A stretch of DNA of 39,899 nucleotides, from positions 1-39,899 of the IMG/VR virus record IMGVR_UViG_3300001728_000002; one strand, written 5' to 3'. Position numbers and translations under genes: made by a program. Below, one piece after another: positions 1-6,283 of the stretch (positions are counted from its first letter, which is position 1; each line of letters starts with the position of its first letter). This DNA comes from a virus. The notes below the pieces were generated by a model. It ran no database searches, had not been told where the DNA came from, and saw only the letters and a list, made by a program, of their open reading frames with translations.

Positions 1-59
1 AAATCCAAAAATTGACTGTGGCATGCGCCCGCCGATGTGGCTAAACCCGTCGCTACCAA
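1..59. other. host flank left of prophage
   Basis: This is host chromosome just upstream of the left tRNA fragment. It should hold the native promoter of the tRNA-Arg gene. A TTGACT box is visible at 12-17, but no convincing -10 box follows at the usual distance. No coding region can be judged in so short a stretch. The assignment as host DNA follows from the att repeat starting at 60. Confidence 0.7.
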
Positions 60-101
60 GCGCCCGTAGCTCAGTCGGATAGAGCATCAGATTCCTAATC
101 T
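60..101 (+). repeat. attL: attL core: 42-bp copy of the tRNA-Arg 5' half
   Basis: These 42 bases are identical to 39799-39840. They hold the 5' acceptor strand, the D-arm, the anticodon stem-loop and the first three bases of the 3' anticodon stem of tRNA-Arg(CCU). Identity stops sharply at 102, where phage sequence begins, so no functional tRNA is encoded here. The fragment would still be transcribed from the host promoter to its left, reading into the integrase gene from the antisense side. Confidence 0.93.
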
Positions 102-141
102 TGATTGCGCATTGGCTGTAACCCTCGTGAAACTGCAATTT

Positions 142-1200
142 TCAGGCTTTCTTTTTTTCGATTGTGCCGTGGATTGTGCCGTTGGTGCCGGTTTCGGTGC
201 CAATTTCGGCGGCGTTGTCGATCGCGCTTTGCATGGCGCTGCTGGCGTGGTCGAAGGGGGTTTGCTGCTGATCGCTGACGATATGCGCATAGCGCATGGT
301 CATGTCGATGCTGCTGTGATCAAGCGCGTCGCGCAGTGATATCAGGTCTGCGCCGCCCTTACGCGCCCAGCTGGCGAATGTGTGGCGCAGATCGTGAAAC
401 CGGAAGTCCTGCAGCCCGGCATCGGCGACGGCGCGGATCCAGCGGCGTTTGAAATTGGTCCAGTCGAACACATCGCCTTTCGGCCTGCGGATCGCGACCA
501 GCGCGGTGCGCAGCGGCGCGGAGATGCGCACGGTCACCGGTCTGCCGGCCTTTGTCCGGGGCACGGTGATCGTGCCGCCGGGCAGGTCGACCTGATGCCA
601 TTGCATTTCGCGCAAATTGCCCCGGCGCAGGCCGGTGGCGACGGCGGCGATGATGATCGGGCGCAGGTCGGCATGGGCGGCCGCGATCAGCGCGGCATAT
701 TCCTCCGCCGACAGAAAGCGCACACGCCACGGGCTTTCCGGATATTTCAGCGACTTCCAGTTGAGTGCCGGCGCAGTCTTTCCATGCAATTTGACCGCAT
801 GGTTGATCGCCGCTTTCAGATAGGCCAAATCGCGGTTGATGGTCGGGCCGCTGGCGCCCTCTCCGCGGCGGCGGGCGCGAAAATCGAGCAGGCGGGGGGC
901 GAGTAGATCCTCCAGCATGATCGAGCAGTCGAGACAGCGGGACAGATTTTCAATATTGGACCAGATCGCATCGCTGCTGCGGGTGTGGCGGGCATGTTCG
1001 TCCCACCAGGTGGCGATGACATGGGTGAGCGCCCAGCTTTGCCGGTGGGTGGGCCGCGCCTTTATTTCCGCGAGGAGCGTATAGGCATGGATTTCGGCTT
1101 CGCGCTGGCTCTTGCAGCCCGAGCTGCCGCGATATCGCTGACCGTTCCAGGCAAAGTCATATTGCCAGTAGGGCGAACCGGTTCTTTGATAGATGCGCAT
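142..1200 (-). CDS. int: phage tyrosine integrase
   Basis: A 352-residue site-specific recombinase that inserts the phage into, and with an excisionase removes it from, the tRNA-Arg gene. The N-terminus (about 1-50) resembles the arm-binding domain of lambda-type integrases, followed by a core-binding region (about 55-140) and the catalytic domain. The catalytic set is visible: Arg192 (TGLRRG), His269 and Arg272 (HDLRH), His295 (DHSS) and the nucleophile Tyr304 (MRYAH). The ATG at 1200 has an AGAGG ribosome binding site about 9 bases upstream. It lies at the very end of the prophage next to attL, as expected. Its first 139 bases overlap the HTH gene in another frame, and its Gly-Thr-rich C-terminus coincides with the TGTGCC array. 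Confidence 0.96.
   Translation of the reverse strand: MRIYQRTGSPYWQYDFAWNGQRYRGSSGCKSQREAEIHAYTLLAEIKARPTHRQSWALTHVIATWWDEHARHTRSSDAIWSNIENLSRCLDCSIMLEDLLAPRLLDFRARRRGEGASGPTINRDLAYLKAAINHAVKLHGKTAPALNWKSLKYPESPWRVRFLSAEEYAALIAAAHADLRPIIIAAVATGLRRGNLREMQWHQVDLPGGTITVPRTKAGRPVTVRISAPLRTALVAIRRPKGDVFDWTNFKRRWIRAVADAGLQDFRFHDLRHTFASWARKGGADLISLRDALDHSSIDMTMRYAHIVSDQQQTPFDHASSAMQSAIDNAAEIGTETGTNGTIHGTIEKKKA
161..201 (+). promoter_or_regulatory. left array of TGTGCC repeats, candidate integrase arm sites
   Basis: Four phased copies of a KGTGCC motif lie at 163-168, 175-180, 184-189 and 196-201. The first two are inside perfect 10-bp repeats (ATTGTGCCGT, 161-170 and 173-182). A matching array in the same orientation lies on the other side of the att core at 39672-39710. 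Spacing of 9-12 bp is close to one helical turn, as expected for arm-type sites of lambda-like tyrosine integrases. The array lies in the last codons of the integrase gene, where it encodes repeated Gly-Thr pairs. Confidence 0.5.
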
Positions 1201-1364
1201 TGGCGGTGCCTCTTGATGAATGCGACCAGATCATCCGGCGCATAGAAAATTGACCCGCCAATCTTTACAAAGTCAAGTTTGCCGGTTTTGCGCTGTTCCC
1301 GCAACCACCGCGACGAGCGGCGCAATTCGGTAGCGGCCTCCGACTCGGTGTAGAGGAGGGTCAT
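1062..1364 (-). CDS. excisionase-like helix-turn-helix protein
   Basis: A 100-residue protein with an AlpA/MerR-like winged HTH in residues 1-57 (TESEAATELRRSSRWLREQ, then FVKIGGSIFYAPDDLVAFI). This is the form of many phage excisionases. The longer open frame upstream is ignored because the ATG at 1364 forms an exact ATGA overlap with the preceding gene. The HTH domain ends about where the integrase starts; the remaining Ala/Arg/Ser-rich tail is encoded across the first 139 bases of int in another frame, reminiscent of the smaller xis/int overlap of lambda. An excision role is inferred from position and fold; a regulator is also possible. Confidence 0.75.
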   Translation of the reverse strand: MTLLYTESEAATELRRSSRWLREQRKTGKLDFVKIGGSIFYAPDDLVAFIKRHRQCASIKEPVRPTGNMTLPGTVSDIAAARAARASAKPKSMPIRSSRK

Positions 1365-1906
1365 GGGTGGGTTTTCTCGGTAGCAGATGCCTGGACAACC
1401 TTCCCGTTGCTGAACTTGGTCGGGGTGACTGTCGCATTGCGATCTATAGGGGGTGATAGGGCGGCGATTGCTTCGTCCAACTCGGTCGCGGCAATCTGTA
1501 TGTCTTCCCAATGGGTGGCACCTGCCTCCGCAACCTTGTCGCCAATCTCCCTGTAGTCTAGTGCGGAAATTAGCGCCTTTCCCTTTGCGGCAACCTCCCC
1601 CGCATTATCGGGGGAGGGGTGGACGTATAGGGCGGCATCGGCCATCGCACGGTATCGGCCAGCGTCCTGCGGCCATGTTGCACCGGCAGCGTCTGCTATT
1701 GCCTTCGCCACTGATTCTCGGTCGGGGGAGGGGCGGGTGTTCCATGCCTTGACTGCTTCGGCTTCCGTATCAGCCCAAACTTGCGCTGGGCAACCAGTCA
1801 GGCATTGGATGATAAATCCACCGCAGTCCAAATCATCAGCAGAAAACAGGCTGATTTTTTTATTTCCACAAAACGGACACGGCAACAGTTCCTTAACGTC
1901 TGTCAT
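1361..1906 (-). CDS. Lar-like restriction alleviation protein
   Basis: A 181-residue protein whose first 60 residues match the Lar/restriction alleviation zinc-ribbon family: LLPCPFCGN, a second pair in CLTGC, then the typical T-EAV-AWNTR ending. Family members such as Rac-prophage Lar modify type I restriction activity, so this may protect incoming phage DNA. Residues about 65-181 are an Ala/Glu-rich helical extension of unknown role, much longer than the usual short Lar. ATGA overlaps join it to the genes on both sides. Confidence 0.75.
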   Translation of the reverse strand: MTDVKELLPCPFCGNKKISLFSADDLDCGGFIIQCLTGCPAQVWADTEAEAVKAWNTRPSPDRESVAKAIADAAGATWPQDAGRYRAMADAALYVHPSPDNAGEVAAKGKALISALDYREIGDKVAEAGATHWEDIQIAATELDEAIAALSPPIDRNATVTPTKFSNGKVVQASATEKTHP

Positions 1907-2010
1907 GATGATACCAAGGCTGCTATGCCAGCAATGAGGAAGATTAGCGCACCAAGCCCCAGCAGGGCCATGACTATCGCGTTCTGGTTGTGCTCTTGGT
2001 CTGGGGTCAT
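1903..2010 (-). CDS. 35-residue single-pass membrane microprotein
   Basis: A very short frame (35 residues) with a polar start (MTPDQEHNQN) and one long hydrophobic segment, residues about 12-33. Its ATG (2008-2010) overlaps the stop of the upstream gene as ATGA, and its TGA (1903-1905) overlaps the start of the Lar-like gene as ATGA. Linkage at both ends strongly suggests a translated gene. The function is unknown; a small membrane effector or part of a superinfection block is possible. Confidence 0.7.
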   Translation of the reverse strand: MTPDQEHNQNAIVMALLGLGALIFLIAGIAALVSS

Positions 2011-2309
2011 TGCGATTTCTCCGGCAACTCCGTATCAGGCTCTTTCATCCGGTCTGGAAACTCTTTTTTGAACGCCTCAAACTGCTCTATCCGCCTCAAC
2101 ACAATGTCAGCGTGCTCCTGATCATTCACAAGCTCGCGGTAATAATACAGCATTTGAATTGCATGAATATCTCGTGCTCGAAAAATCATCACAGGCTCAT
2201 TTTTCGGGATAGCCTCACCGCTGAAACGGTTAATGACTTGACCTTGCTCAAACTTATATTTTGGTTCCTGCATTTTCATATCTCCATCTATCGTTTTCTC
2301 TGCGGTCAT
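2007..2309 (-). CDS. conserved-looking phage protein, unknown function
   Basis: A 100-residue soluble, charged protein. The central part (FSGEAIPKNEPVMIFRARD) resembles a short motif common in small phage proteins (I-P--EPV-LLRA-D), followed by helical sequence rich in Glu and Lys. The start at 2309 overlaps the previous stop as ATGA; a second in-frame Met at residue 11 could also be used. No enzymatic motif is seen. Confidence 0.7.
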   Translation of the reverse strand: MTAEKTIDGDMKMQEPKYKFEQGQVINRFSGEAIPKNEPVMIFRARDIHAIQMLYYYRELVNDQEHADIVLRRIEQFEAFKKEFPDRMKEPDTELPEKSQ

Positions 2310-2692
2310 GGCTTGCGCTCCTGTAGGGCTGCTCGGGCGGAAATAGCTTTCATGATTTCCTTAACGGTTATCCACGGCACCGCAATTTCCCGCTCATAGT
2401 CCTCATCCATTTCATCATCGTATTCAGTGATGGAAAACTTGAACTCTCCGCTATATGCAGCCTTGGTGCTGCCACTTGGCTCCAAAGCCTCCCGCAACCG
2501 CTCATTCTTGGCGGTTAGGTCGGCTATTGCTTGGGCTGCTTCGGTCAATATTGGAAGGTGAGAAGATCGCCACCAATACGTCATCCCTAGCCCGCGCTTT
2601 ATTTGTGGATCGCCAAACCATATCCCCTGAAGGCTGCTTCTGCCGGAAAGAAATTCTCGAAATTCTTTCAACCGCCCTACAATGTCATTCAT
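2306..2692 (-). CDS. hypothetical phage protein
   Basis: A 128-residue protein with no recognised domain. Residues about 46-72 look like a coiled coil (LTEAAQAIADLTAKNERLREAL in part). A very acidic stretch follows (EYDDEMDEDYERE, about 90-102), then a helical C-terminus. ATGA overlaps with both neighbours place it firmly in the leftward operon. The acidic, helical make-up is compatible with a DNA mimic or protein-binding inhibitor, but that is speculation. Confidence 0.65.
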   Translation of the reverse strand: MNDIVGRLKEFREFLSGRSSLQGIWFGDPQIKRGLGMTYWWRSSHLPILTEAAQAIADLTAKNERLREALEPSGSTKAAYSGEFKFSITEYDDEMDEDYEREIAVPWITVKEIMKAISARAALQERKP

Positions 2693-2871
2693 GGCTGTTC
2701 TCCGGTGGGGATTAAGCGCCTATAGACGCGATGCGACATATAATTTGGGTCAGGCGCTTTAGTGCCAGCGACGATTGTTTCCCGCCATGTCCCGTCATCG
2801 TTTTGGACTTCATCGGTCGACAGGATCACCTCGCCCATTTCTAAGCGCCGATAGTTTTTATCCCACTCCAT
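2689..2871 (-). CDS. small hypothetical phage protein (YRRL-GE-I type)
   Basis: A 60-residue protein starting MEWDKNYRRLEMGEVIL and ending in a second YRRL. The pattern Y-R-L--GE-I---DE----G-W is common in small phage proteins of unknown role. The ATG at 2871 has an AGGGGG ribosome binding site about 8 bases upstream; a GTG three bases earlier (2874), just after the preceding stop, is an alternative. The 3' end overlaps the next gene as ATGA. Confidence 0.65.
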   Translation of the reverse strand: MEWDKNYRRLEMGEVILSTDEVQNDDGTWRETIVAGTKAPDPNYMSHRVYRRLIPTGEQP

Positions 2872-2874
2872 CAC

Positions 2875-3081
2875 TCACCCCCTTCTGTCGATATGGGGAT
2901 ATGGCTTTCCCTCTATCGCGTCCGCGATGCGGGCGACTTTGTCCATTTCGGCGCAGGTGGGGCCGGTGAGGTCGGGATAGGGTCCGCGATAAGGGCGGGG
3001 CGGGACGTTGCGCTGGGTGACCTGTTTCTTGCTCCACGCGAGTGTCTGGTCGATCGCGCAATCTCTGGCTATGTCGGTCAT
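2875..3081 (-). CDS. small hypothetical phage protein
   Basis: A 68-residue protein. I take the ATG at 3081 because it overlaps the preceding stop as ATGA; the longer open frame upstream is a shadow. The middle is proline/arginine-rich (NVPPRPYRGPYPDLTG), and a short helix (CAEMDKVARIADAIEG) follows. No domain is recognised. Confidence 0.65.
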   Translation of the reverse strand: MTDIARDCAIDQTLAWSKKQVTQRNVPPRPYRGPYPDLTGPTCAEMDKVARIADAIEGKPYPHIDRRG

Positions 3082-3452
3082 GCTGCTTGCTCCAGTTCCA
3101 TCGGCCGCGCGCATTTGCGGGCGCTGTTCAGGCGGATTTCGAGGGTTCGGGTGATGTGGCACAGGGCGCGGGCGCGGGCGTTGATCGCGCTGTCCGCCGG
3201 ATCGGCGCGATGTTTGTCCAGCCAGATATCGCGGCAGTGGGTCGCCTCTGCCGTCATCGCCGCCAGTTCCTGTTCGGCGATGAACAGCGCCGCTCCCTCT
3301 GTCCGGCCCGCCGGGTCGAGCAGCCACGCGATCCGCTGCCAATTGTGCAGCCGTTCGGCGATCGCGTGGGTGAAGCCATGGCTGCTTTCCAGTGCCTCTG
3401 CCGTCGCCAGGCGGCGACCATATTCGGTGCGGGCGCTGTCGGGGACGTTCAC
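3078..3452 (-). CDS. hypothetical helical phage protein
   Basis: A 124-residue, mostly helical protein of unknown function. The start is the GTG at 3452, which overlaps the preceding stop as GTGA and has GGAAGA 7 bases upstream; this is better supported than the upstream ATG at 3506. Sequence such as AEALESSHGFTHAIAERL and ALFIAEQELAAMTAEATHC suggests a helical bundle. No catalytic motif is seen. Confidence 0.65.
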   Translation of the reverse strand: MNVPDSARTEYGRRLATAEALESSHGFTHAIAERLHNWQRIAWLLDPAGRTEGAALFIAEQELAAMTAEATHCRDIWLDKHRADPADSAINARARALCHITRTLEIRLNSARKCARPMELEQAA

Positions 3453-3643
3453 TGCGAAGTCTTCCAGATCAGCGCGGTGATAGCCAATGCCGCGAGGATT
3501 CCGCAAAACAGGCCACGTTTCAGGCGGGCAGTGCGTTGCAGTTTGATGTCGAAGTCCCAGATGCCGTCATTGGCGCGCATAGCCCATGTGCGGGGTGGTT
3601 CATCGCCGGTGCGACCGTGCGAGTGAAAGCGCAGTCCGCTCAC
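3449..3643 (-). CDS. small membrane protein
   Basis: A 64-residue protein with a soluble N-terminus, a basic stretch (QRTARLKR) and one C-terminal transmembrane segment (GLFCGILAALAITALIW), leaving only KTSQ outside it. This is a tail-anchored topology. The GTG start at 3643 overlaps the previous stop as GTGA. One of three small membrane proteins in this operon; function unknown. Confidence 0.65.
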   Translation of the reverse strand: MSGLRFHSHGRTGDEPPRTWAMRANDGIWDFDIKLQRTARLKRGLFCGILAALAITALIWKTSQ

Positions 3644-3795
3644 CGCAGCCACCCGACATAGGCGGGTGCGAAGATCAGGGTGGGGACCAGGATGATCACC
3701 GCGCGATCAAGGATCGGCAGGCCGTGATCGGCCCAGAAGTCGCGCATGTTGCGGGTGAAACTGATTCTCTGATCCGCTGTCAGGGAGCGGTTCAT
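3640..3795 (-). CDS. small membrane protein
   Basis: A 51-residue protein with a polar N-terminal half (MNRSLTADQRISFTRNMRDF) and a hydrophobic C-terminal half (AVIILVPTLIFAPAYVGWL) that should span the membrane once. The ATG at 3795 overlaps the previous stop as ATGA and its own stop overlaps the next start as GTGA. The function is unknown. Confidence 0.65.
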   Translation of the reverse strand: MNRSLTADQRISFTRNMRDFWADHGLPILDRAVIILVPTLIFAPAYVGWLR

Positions 3796-4055
3796 GCCGT
3801 CAACCGGAAGGCATGTTTGCCGCGAGCAGCAAGGCAGCGGTCGCGGGTCGCCGGTAGCAGATCGTCTATGTCCACGTTGCAATTGATGCTGGCGCTGTTG
3901 CGCCGCCGGGCGCCTCCGACAGGATCACCGGTCAGCAGGGTGCCGTCCCCGTTGTTTCGCAATATCCGAACCGGCAATTCATATTTGCCGGTGGCCGCAT
4001 CGCGACGCATGGCGAAGCTGCCACTGTGGGGAAAAAGTGTTTCGGTGTTCAGCAT
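3792..4055 (-). CDS. first gene of the leftward operon, hypothetical
   Basis: An 87-residue soluble, Arg-rich protein of unknown function, the first reading frame after the leftward promoter at 4081-4109. GGGAG lies about 8 bases before the ATG. Its sequence (ATGKYELPVRILRNNGDGTLLTG, in part) suggests a small beta-rich fold. Being first under a repressor-controlled promoter, it should be among the earliest proteins made after infection or induction. Confidence 0.65.
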   Translation of the reverse strand: MLNTETLFPHSGSFAMRRDAATGKYELPVRILRNNGDGTLLTGDPVGGARRRNSASINCNVDIDDLLPATRDRCLAARGKHAFRLTA

Positions 4056-4080
4056 GGGTCACTCCCGTTTGTTGGGAGCG

Positions 4081-4109
4081 TTATAAATGCGGAACTATTT
4101 CCTTGTCAA
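4081..4109 (-). promoter_or_regulatory. leftward early promoter (PL-like)
   Basis: Read on the minus strand: TTGACA (4109-4104), exactly 17 bases, then TTATAA (4086-4081). The -35 is perfect and the -10 near consensus. The start of transcription should lie near 4075, about 20 bases before the first gene. A repressor palindrome (4089-4104) fills the spacer and another (4118-4133) lies just upstream. Confidence 0.85.
4089..4104. promoter_or_regulatory. operator O1
   Basis: GCGGAACTATTTCCTT, the least symmetric copy of the 16-bp palindrome GCGGAA-N4-TTCCGC. It occupies the spacer of the leftward promoter, so a bound repressor would block RNA polymerase. Confidence 0.7.
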
Positions 4110-4117
4110 TACGGAAT

Positions 4118-4133
4118 ACGGAATAAATTCCGC
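4118..4133. promoter_or_regulatory. operator O2
   Basis: ACGGAATAAATTCCGC, a nearly perfect palindrome just upstream of the leftward -35 box. An extra half site, ACGGAA at 4111-4116, lies between O1 and O2. Confidence 0.75.
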
Positions 4134-4151
4134 TTCATGCAGGCGGTGATG

Positions 4152-4862
4152 TCAGCCTCCGAGCAGATCCCCTGCCGGACAAATGCGATGCAGTCGTTTT
4201 ACACGCGTAGCATCGATGCGAAATACCGCCTGTGGGTTGAATTGTTCCAGCTCGACAAAGCTGGCGCTGCGGCGGACCAAACGTTTTATCAATATGGCAT
4301 GAATTTCATCGTCGCCATTTTCAGATAGTTGCACGATAACATCGTCGCCGATGCGTGGCGGGACACGCGGGTCAACCACGGCCATTTCACCAGGGCCAAA
4401 GCGGGGATACATGGATTCGCCCTCTACATAGATGGCGTAGGCGTCCCGGGCATCGGTCAAGGCGCGGGGACGCGTGATATAGCGGATGATCTGGGTTGGT
4501 TCGAACAGCGTTTGCTCTACTTTTGTATCACTATTGCCGTCAATGATGCTCACCGTTCCGCCATGGGCTGTGCCCAGAACAGGCAGGTCGCCGCGATGCG
4601 GTTGCGGTTTGAACGCGAGCGGACCATCGCGAACGGAGGCGTCTGAGCGGATTTCGGTACCGCTCACTAAATAATCGGCAGTGGTCCCCAGCACATCGGC
4701 CAATCGCATCAAGCTGTCGCCGGTGGGAAGTGCCTGTCTCTTACGGATCGTGCGAATAAGGTCGGGTTTTCCGGTGACCTCAATGGACAGCGACCGATCC
4801 GAAAAATCTTTTTCGACGCGCAGGGCGTCCATTCTTTCAAGGAATTCTGCGAATTTCGACAT
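4152..4862 (-). CDS. CI/LexA-type phage repressor with S24 protease domain
   Basis: A 236-residue repressor expected to hold the lysogenic state. Residues about 5-67 form an XRE-like HTH domain ending in the typical ADVLGTTADYLVSG. The C-terminal half is an S24 self-cleavage domain with Ser150 (EGESMYPRF) and Lys193 (ILIKR); the Ser-Lys spacing of 43 equals that of lambda CI. The linker has T-A-H-G-G at 98-102 where an Ala-Gly scissile bond is usual, so the cleavage site is not obvious. I use the ATG at 4862 rather than the longer frame because the HTH begins there and operator O3 directly precedes it. Five matching operators surround the gene. Confidence 0.9.
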   Translation of the reverse strand: MSKFAEFLERMDALRVEKDFSDRSLSIEVTGKPDLIRTIRKRQALPTGDSLMRLADVLGTTADYLVSGTEIRSDASVRDGPLAFKPQPHRGDLPVLGTAHGGTVSIIDGNSDTKVEQTLFEPTQIIRYITRPRALTDARDAYAIYVEGESMYPRFGPGEMAVVDPRVPPRIGDDVIVQLSENGDDEIHAILIKRLVRRSASFVELEQFNPQAVFRIDATRVKRLHRICPAGDLLGG

Positions 4863-4878
4863 GCGGAACTTATCCCGC
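4863..4878. promoter_or_regulatory. operator O3 (over the repressor ribosome binding site)
   Basis: GCGGAACTTATCCCGC, palindromic, ending one base before the repressor start codon and covering its GGGA ribosome binding site. Binding here would give negative autoregulation. Confidence 0.7.
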
Positions 4879-4897
4879 AAATGTTCAGTCTCGTCAC

Positions 4898-4913
4898 GCG
4901 GAAAGATTTCCGT
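4898..4913. promoter_or_regulatory. operator O4
   Basis: GCGGAAAGATTTCCGT, a strong palindrome touching the -35 box of the rightward promoter. Confidence 0.75.
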
Positions 4914-4942
4914 TGACAAGAGCGGATTAAATTCCGCATTAG
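4913..4942 (+). promoter_or_regulatory. rightward early promoter (PR-like)
   Basis: TTGACA at 4913-4918 and a weak -10 (CATTAG, 4937-4942) 18 bases later. It would start the rightward early operon just before the Cro-like gene at 4971. Overlap with O4 and O5 supports repressor control. The -10 is the uncertain part. Confidence 0.55.
4922..4937. promoter_or_regulatory. operator O5
   Basis: GCGGATTAAATTCCGC, a near-perfect palindrome in the spacer of the rightward promoter, the same placement as O1 in the leftward one. Confidence 0.75.
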
Positions 4943-4970
4943 TAGCTGGACCAAATCTGGAGACTTCAAC

Positions 4971-5267
4971 GTGCAACTCGCTGATCATCTTTGTCGCCTA
5001 GCCGAAATCTGGGCGGAAACGAACAATAGAAGTGAAGCAACACTTGGCAGCAAAGTGGCAAATGACAGTAAATTGTTTGATCGGCTGCGGGCGGGCTCGT
5101 CCTGCACAATTTCGACATTTGAAAAGTTGCTAGCGTTCTTCCGGATTGGGGAAAACTGGACTGATAACTGCATTCCTGACTCCGCTCTTATGTTTTTGGA
5201 ACGTCTCGACAATATCTCGACGGATGGCGCGATGTCATCCGGCAAAGCTCGGGAGATTGCCGCATGA
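4971..5267 (+). CDS. Cro-like regulator (divergent from repressor)
   Basis: A 98-residue protein, first of the rightward operon and divergent from the repressor, the position of Cro. Its pattern (LADHLCRLAEIWAE, then KLFDRLRAGSSCTISTFEKLLAFF) fits a small atypical HTH family seen in alphaproteobacterial phages: a helical start, an F--RL--G--C turn and a recognition helix. The start is the GTG at 4971 with GGAG 8 bases upstream. It ends in an ATGA overlap. The Cro role is inferred from position. Confidence 0.7.
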   Translation: MQLADHLCRLAEIWAETNNRSEATLGSKVANDSKLFDRLRAGSSCTISTFEKLLAFFRIGENWTDNCIPDSALMFLERLDNISTDGAMSSGKAREIAA

Positions 5268-5752
5268 ACCGCACCGTGCAACTGGCGCCGCGCCTGCAGC
5301 TACTCAAATCCGCAACGCGGGCATTGATCCGTTCTTTCGGTGGCCAGGTCGCCGCAGGCGAGCATCTGGGCAAACGGCATCAGCGTTATTCCGATGTGGC
5401 CTTGCCCAACACAGAAGATTTTCTGACCATCGCCGAGGTTATGGAGTTGGAAGCCAATACCGTTGGCATGGCCGACCATCCCCCGGTCACCCGCGCGCTG
5501 GCGCGAGAACAGGGTTTTGTCCTTGTGCCAGCATCGGATGATACGCCGGATGGGCATGACTGGTTGACCCATGTTGCGCGCCTTTCCGCCGAAGCGGGTG
5601 AAATCACCTCCGATATCGCAGCCTCTGTTGCCAATGGTGACGGCGTGACCGCGAGCGAGGTCGATCAACATCAGATGGAGGCGCGTGCCGCGCGATTGAT
5701 GGATATTGGCGCTGCGATCCACCGGACTGCGCAATTGACCAAGGGGGGATAG
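5264..5752 (+). CDS. CII/CP76-like phage regulatory protein
   Basis: A 162-residue protein resembling the Phage_CP76 (CII-like) group. Residues about 15-65 carry SATRALIRSFGGQVAAGEHL and LPNTEDFLTIAEVMELE, the usual arrangement of an HTH that senses or sets the lysogeny decision. The C-terminal half is helical. It directly follows the Cro-like gene (ATGA overlap), the place of cII in lambdoid maps. Exact targets are unknown. Confidence 0.65.
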   Translation: MNRTVQLAPRLQLLKSATRALIRSFGGQVAAGEHLGKRHQRYSDVALPNTEDFLTIAEVMELEANTVGMADHPPVTRALAREQGFVLVPASDDTPDGHDWLTHVARLSAEAGEITSDIAASVANGDGVTASEVDQHQMEARAARLMDIGAAIHRTAQLTKGG

Positions 5753-5755
5753 GCG

Positions 5756-6283
5756 ATGCTGTTGATGCGCGGAGAAGAATTGATGGGATGGGCAGAGCGG
5801 GCGCGTCCCGGCGACACAATCGCCTATGCCCGTGACCATATTACGCCCGCCCTCGCCGCGCAGACGCGTCCGATGATTGATGCCGGGATCATCATCCCCC
5901 TGTTTACCCGCGACCGGGGTGAGGGTGTCTACCTGGCCAAACGCGGCGAGGGCCGGATCGCGCGGATGAAGCGGCGTCAGGCACAGATGAAAAATGACGG
6001 GCGGTTCGCCCGCAAGCCGCGCCGGTCGATCGAGGGCGTGTTGCTGCGCATATTGCGCCATGCGGCTAGCCAAAAGCGGCCATGCCCGACCAACCGCGAA
6101 CTCGCCCGTGCGTGCAAATTGTCCGATGACAAATCGGCCAGCTACCGGATGCGGCGCCTGGTCAAGGCGGGTTATATTTCCGTCGAGGATCACAGTCCGT
6201 TCGGGCGCCGCGTGGTCACGATTTTAACCGGCAAATATGCCGGCATGAAAACGGCGGAAGCTGCGTTGCAGGGGGCATTATGA
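5756..6283 (+). CDS. winged-helix DNA-binding phage protein
   Basis: A 175-residue protein. Residues about 95-160 resemble the LexA-type winged helix used in many small phage regulators: RILRHAASQKRPCPTNREL, ARACKLSDDKSASYRMRRL, then a GRRVVTIL wing. The N-terminal part starts with GWAERARPGDTIAYARDH, a short motif common in phage regulatory proteins. The gene follows the CII-like gene by 3 bases and overlaps the next as ATGA. A second Met at residue 4 is an alternative start. Confidence 0.65.
   Translation: MLLMRGEELMGWAERARPGDTIAYARDHITPALAAQTRPMIDAGIIIPLFTRDRGEGVYLAKRGEGRIARMKRRQAQMKNDGRFARKPRRSIEGVLLRILRHAASQKRPCPTNRELARACKLSDDKSASYRMRRLVKAGYISVEDHSPFGRRVVTILTGKYAGMKTAEAALQGAL

Noticed and set aside
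112-339. Plus-strand open frame over the end of int
   Set aside because: Shadow of the integrase gene; its Gly/Ala content follows from the antisense of conserved catalytic codons.
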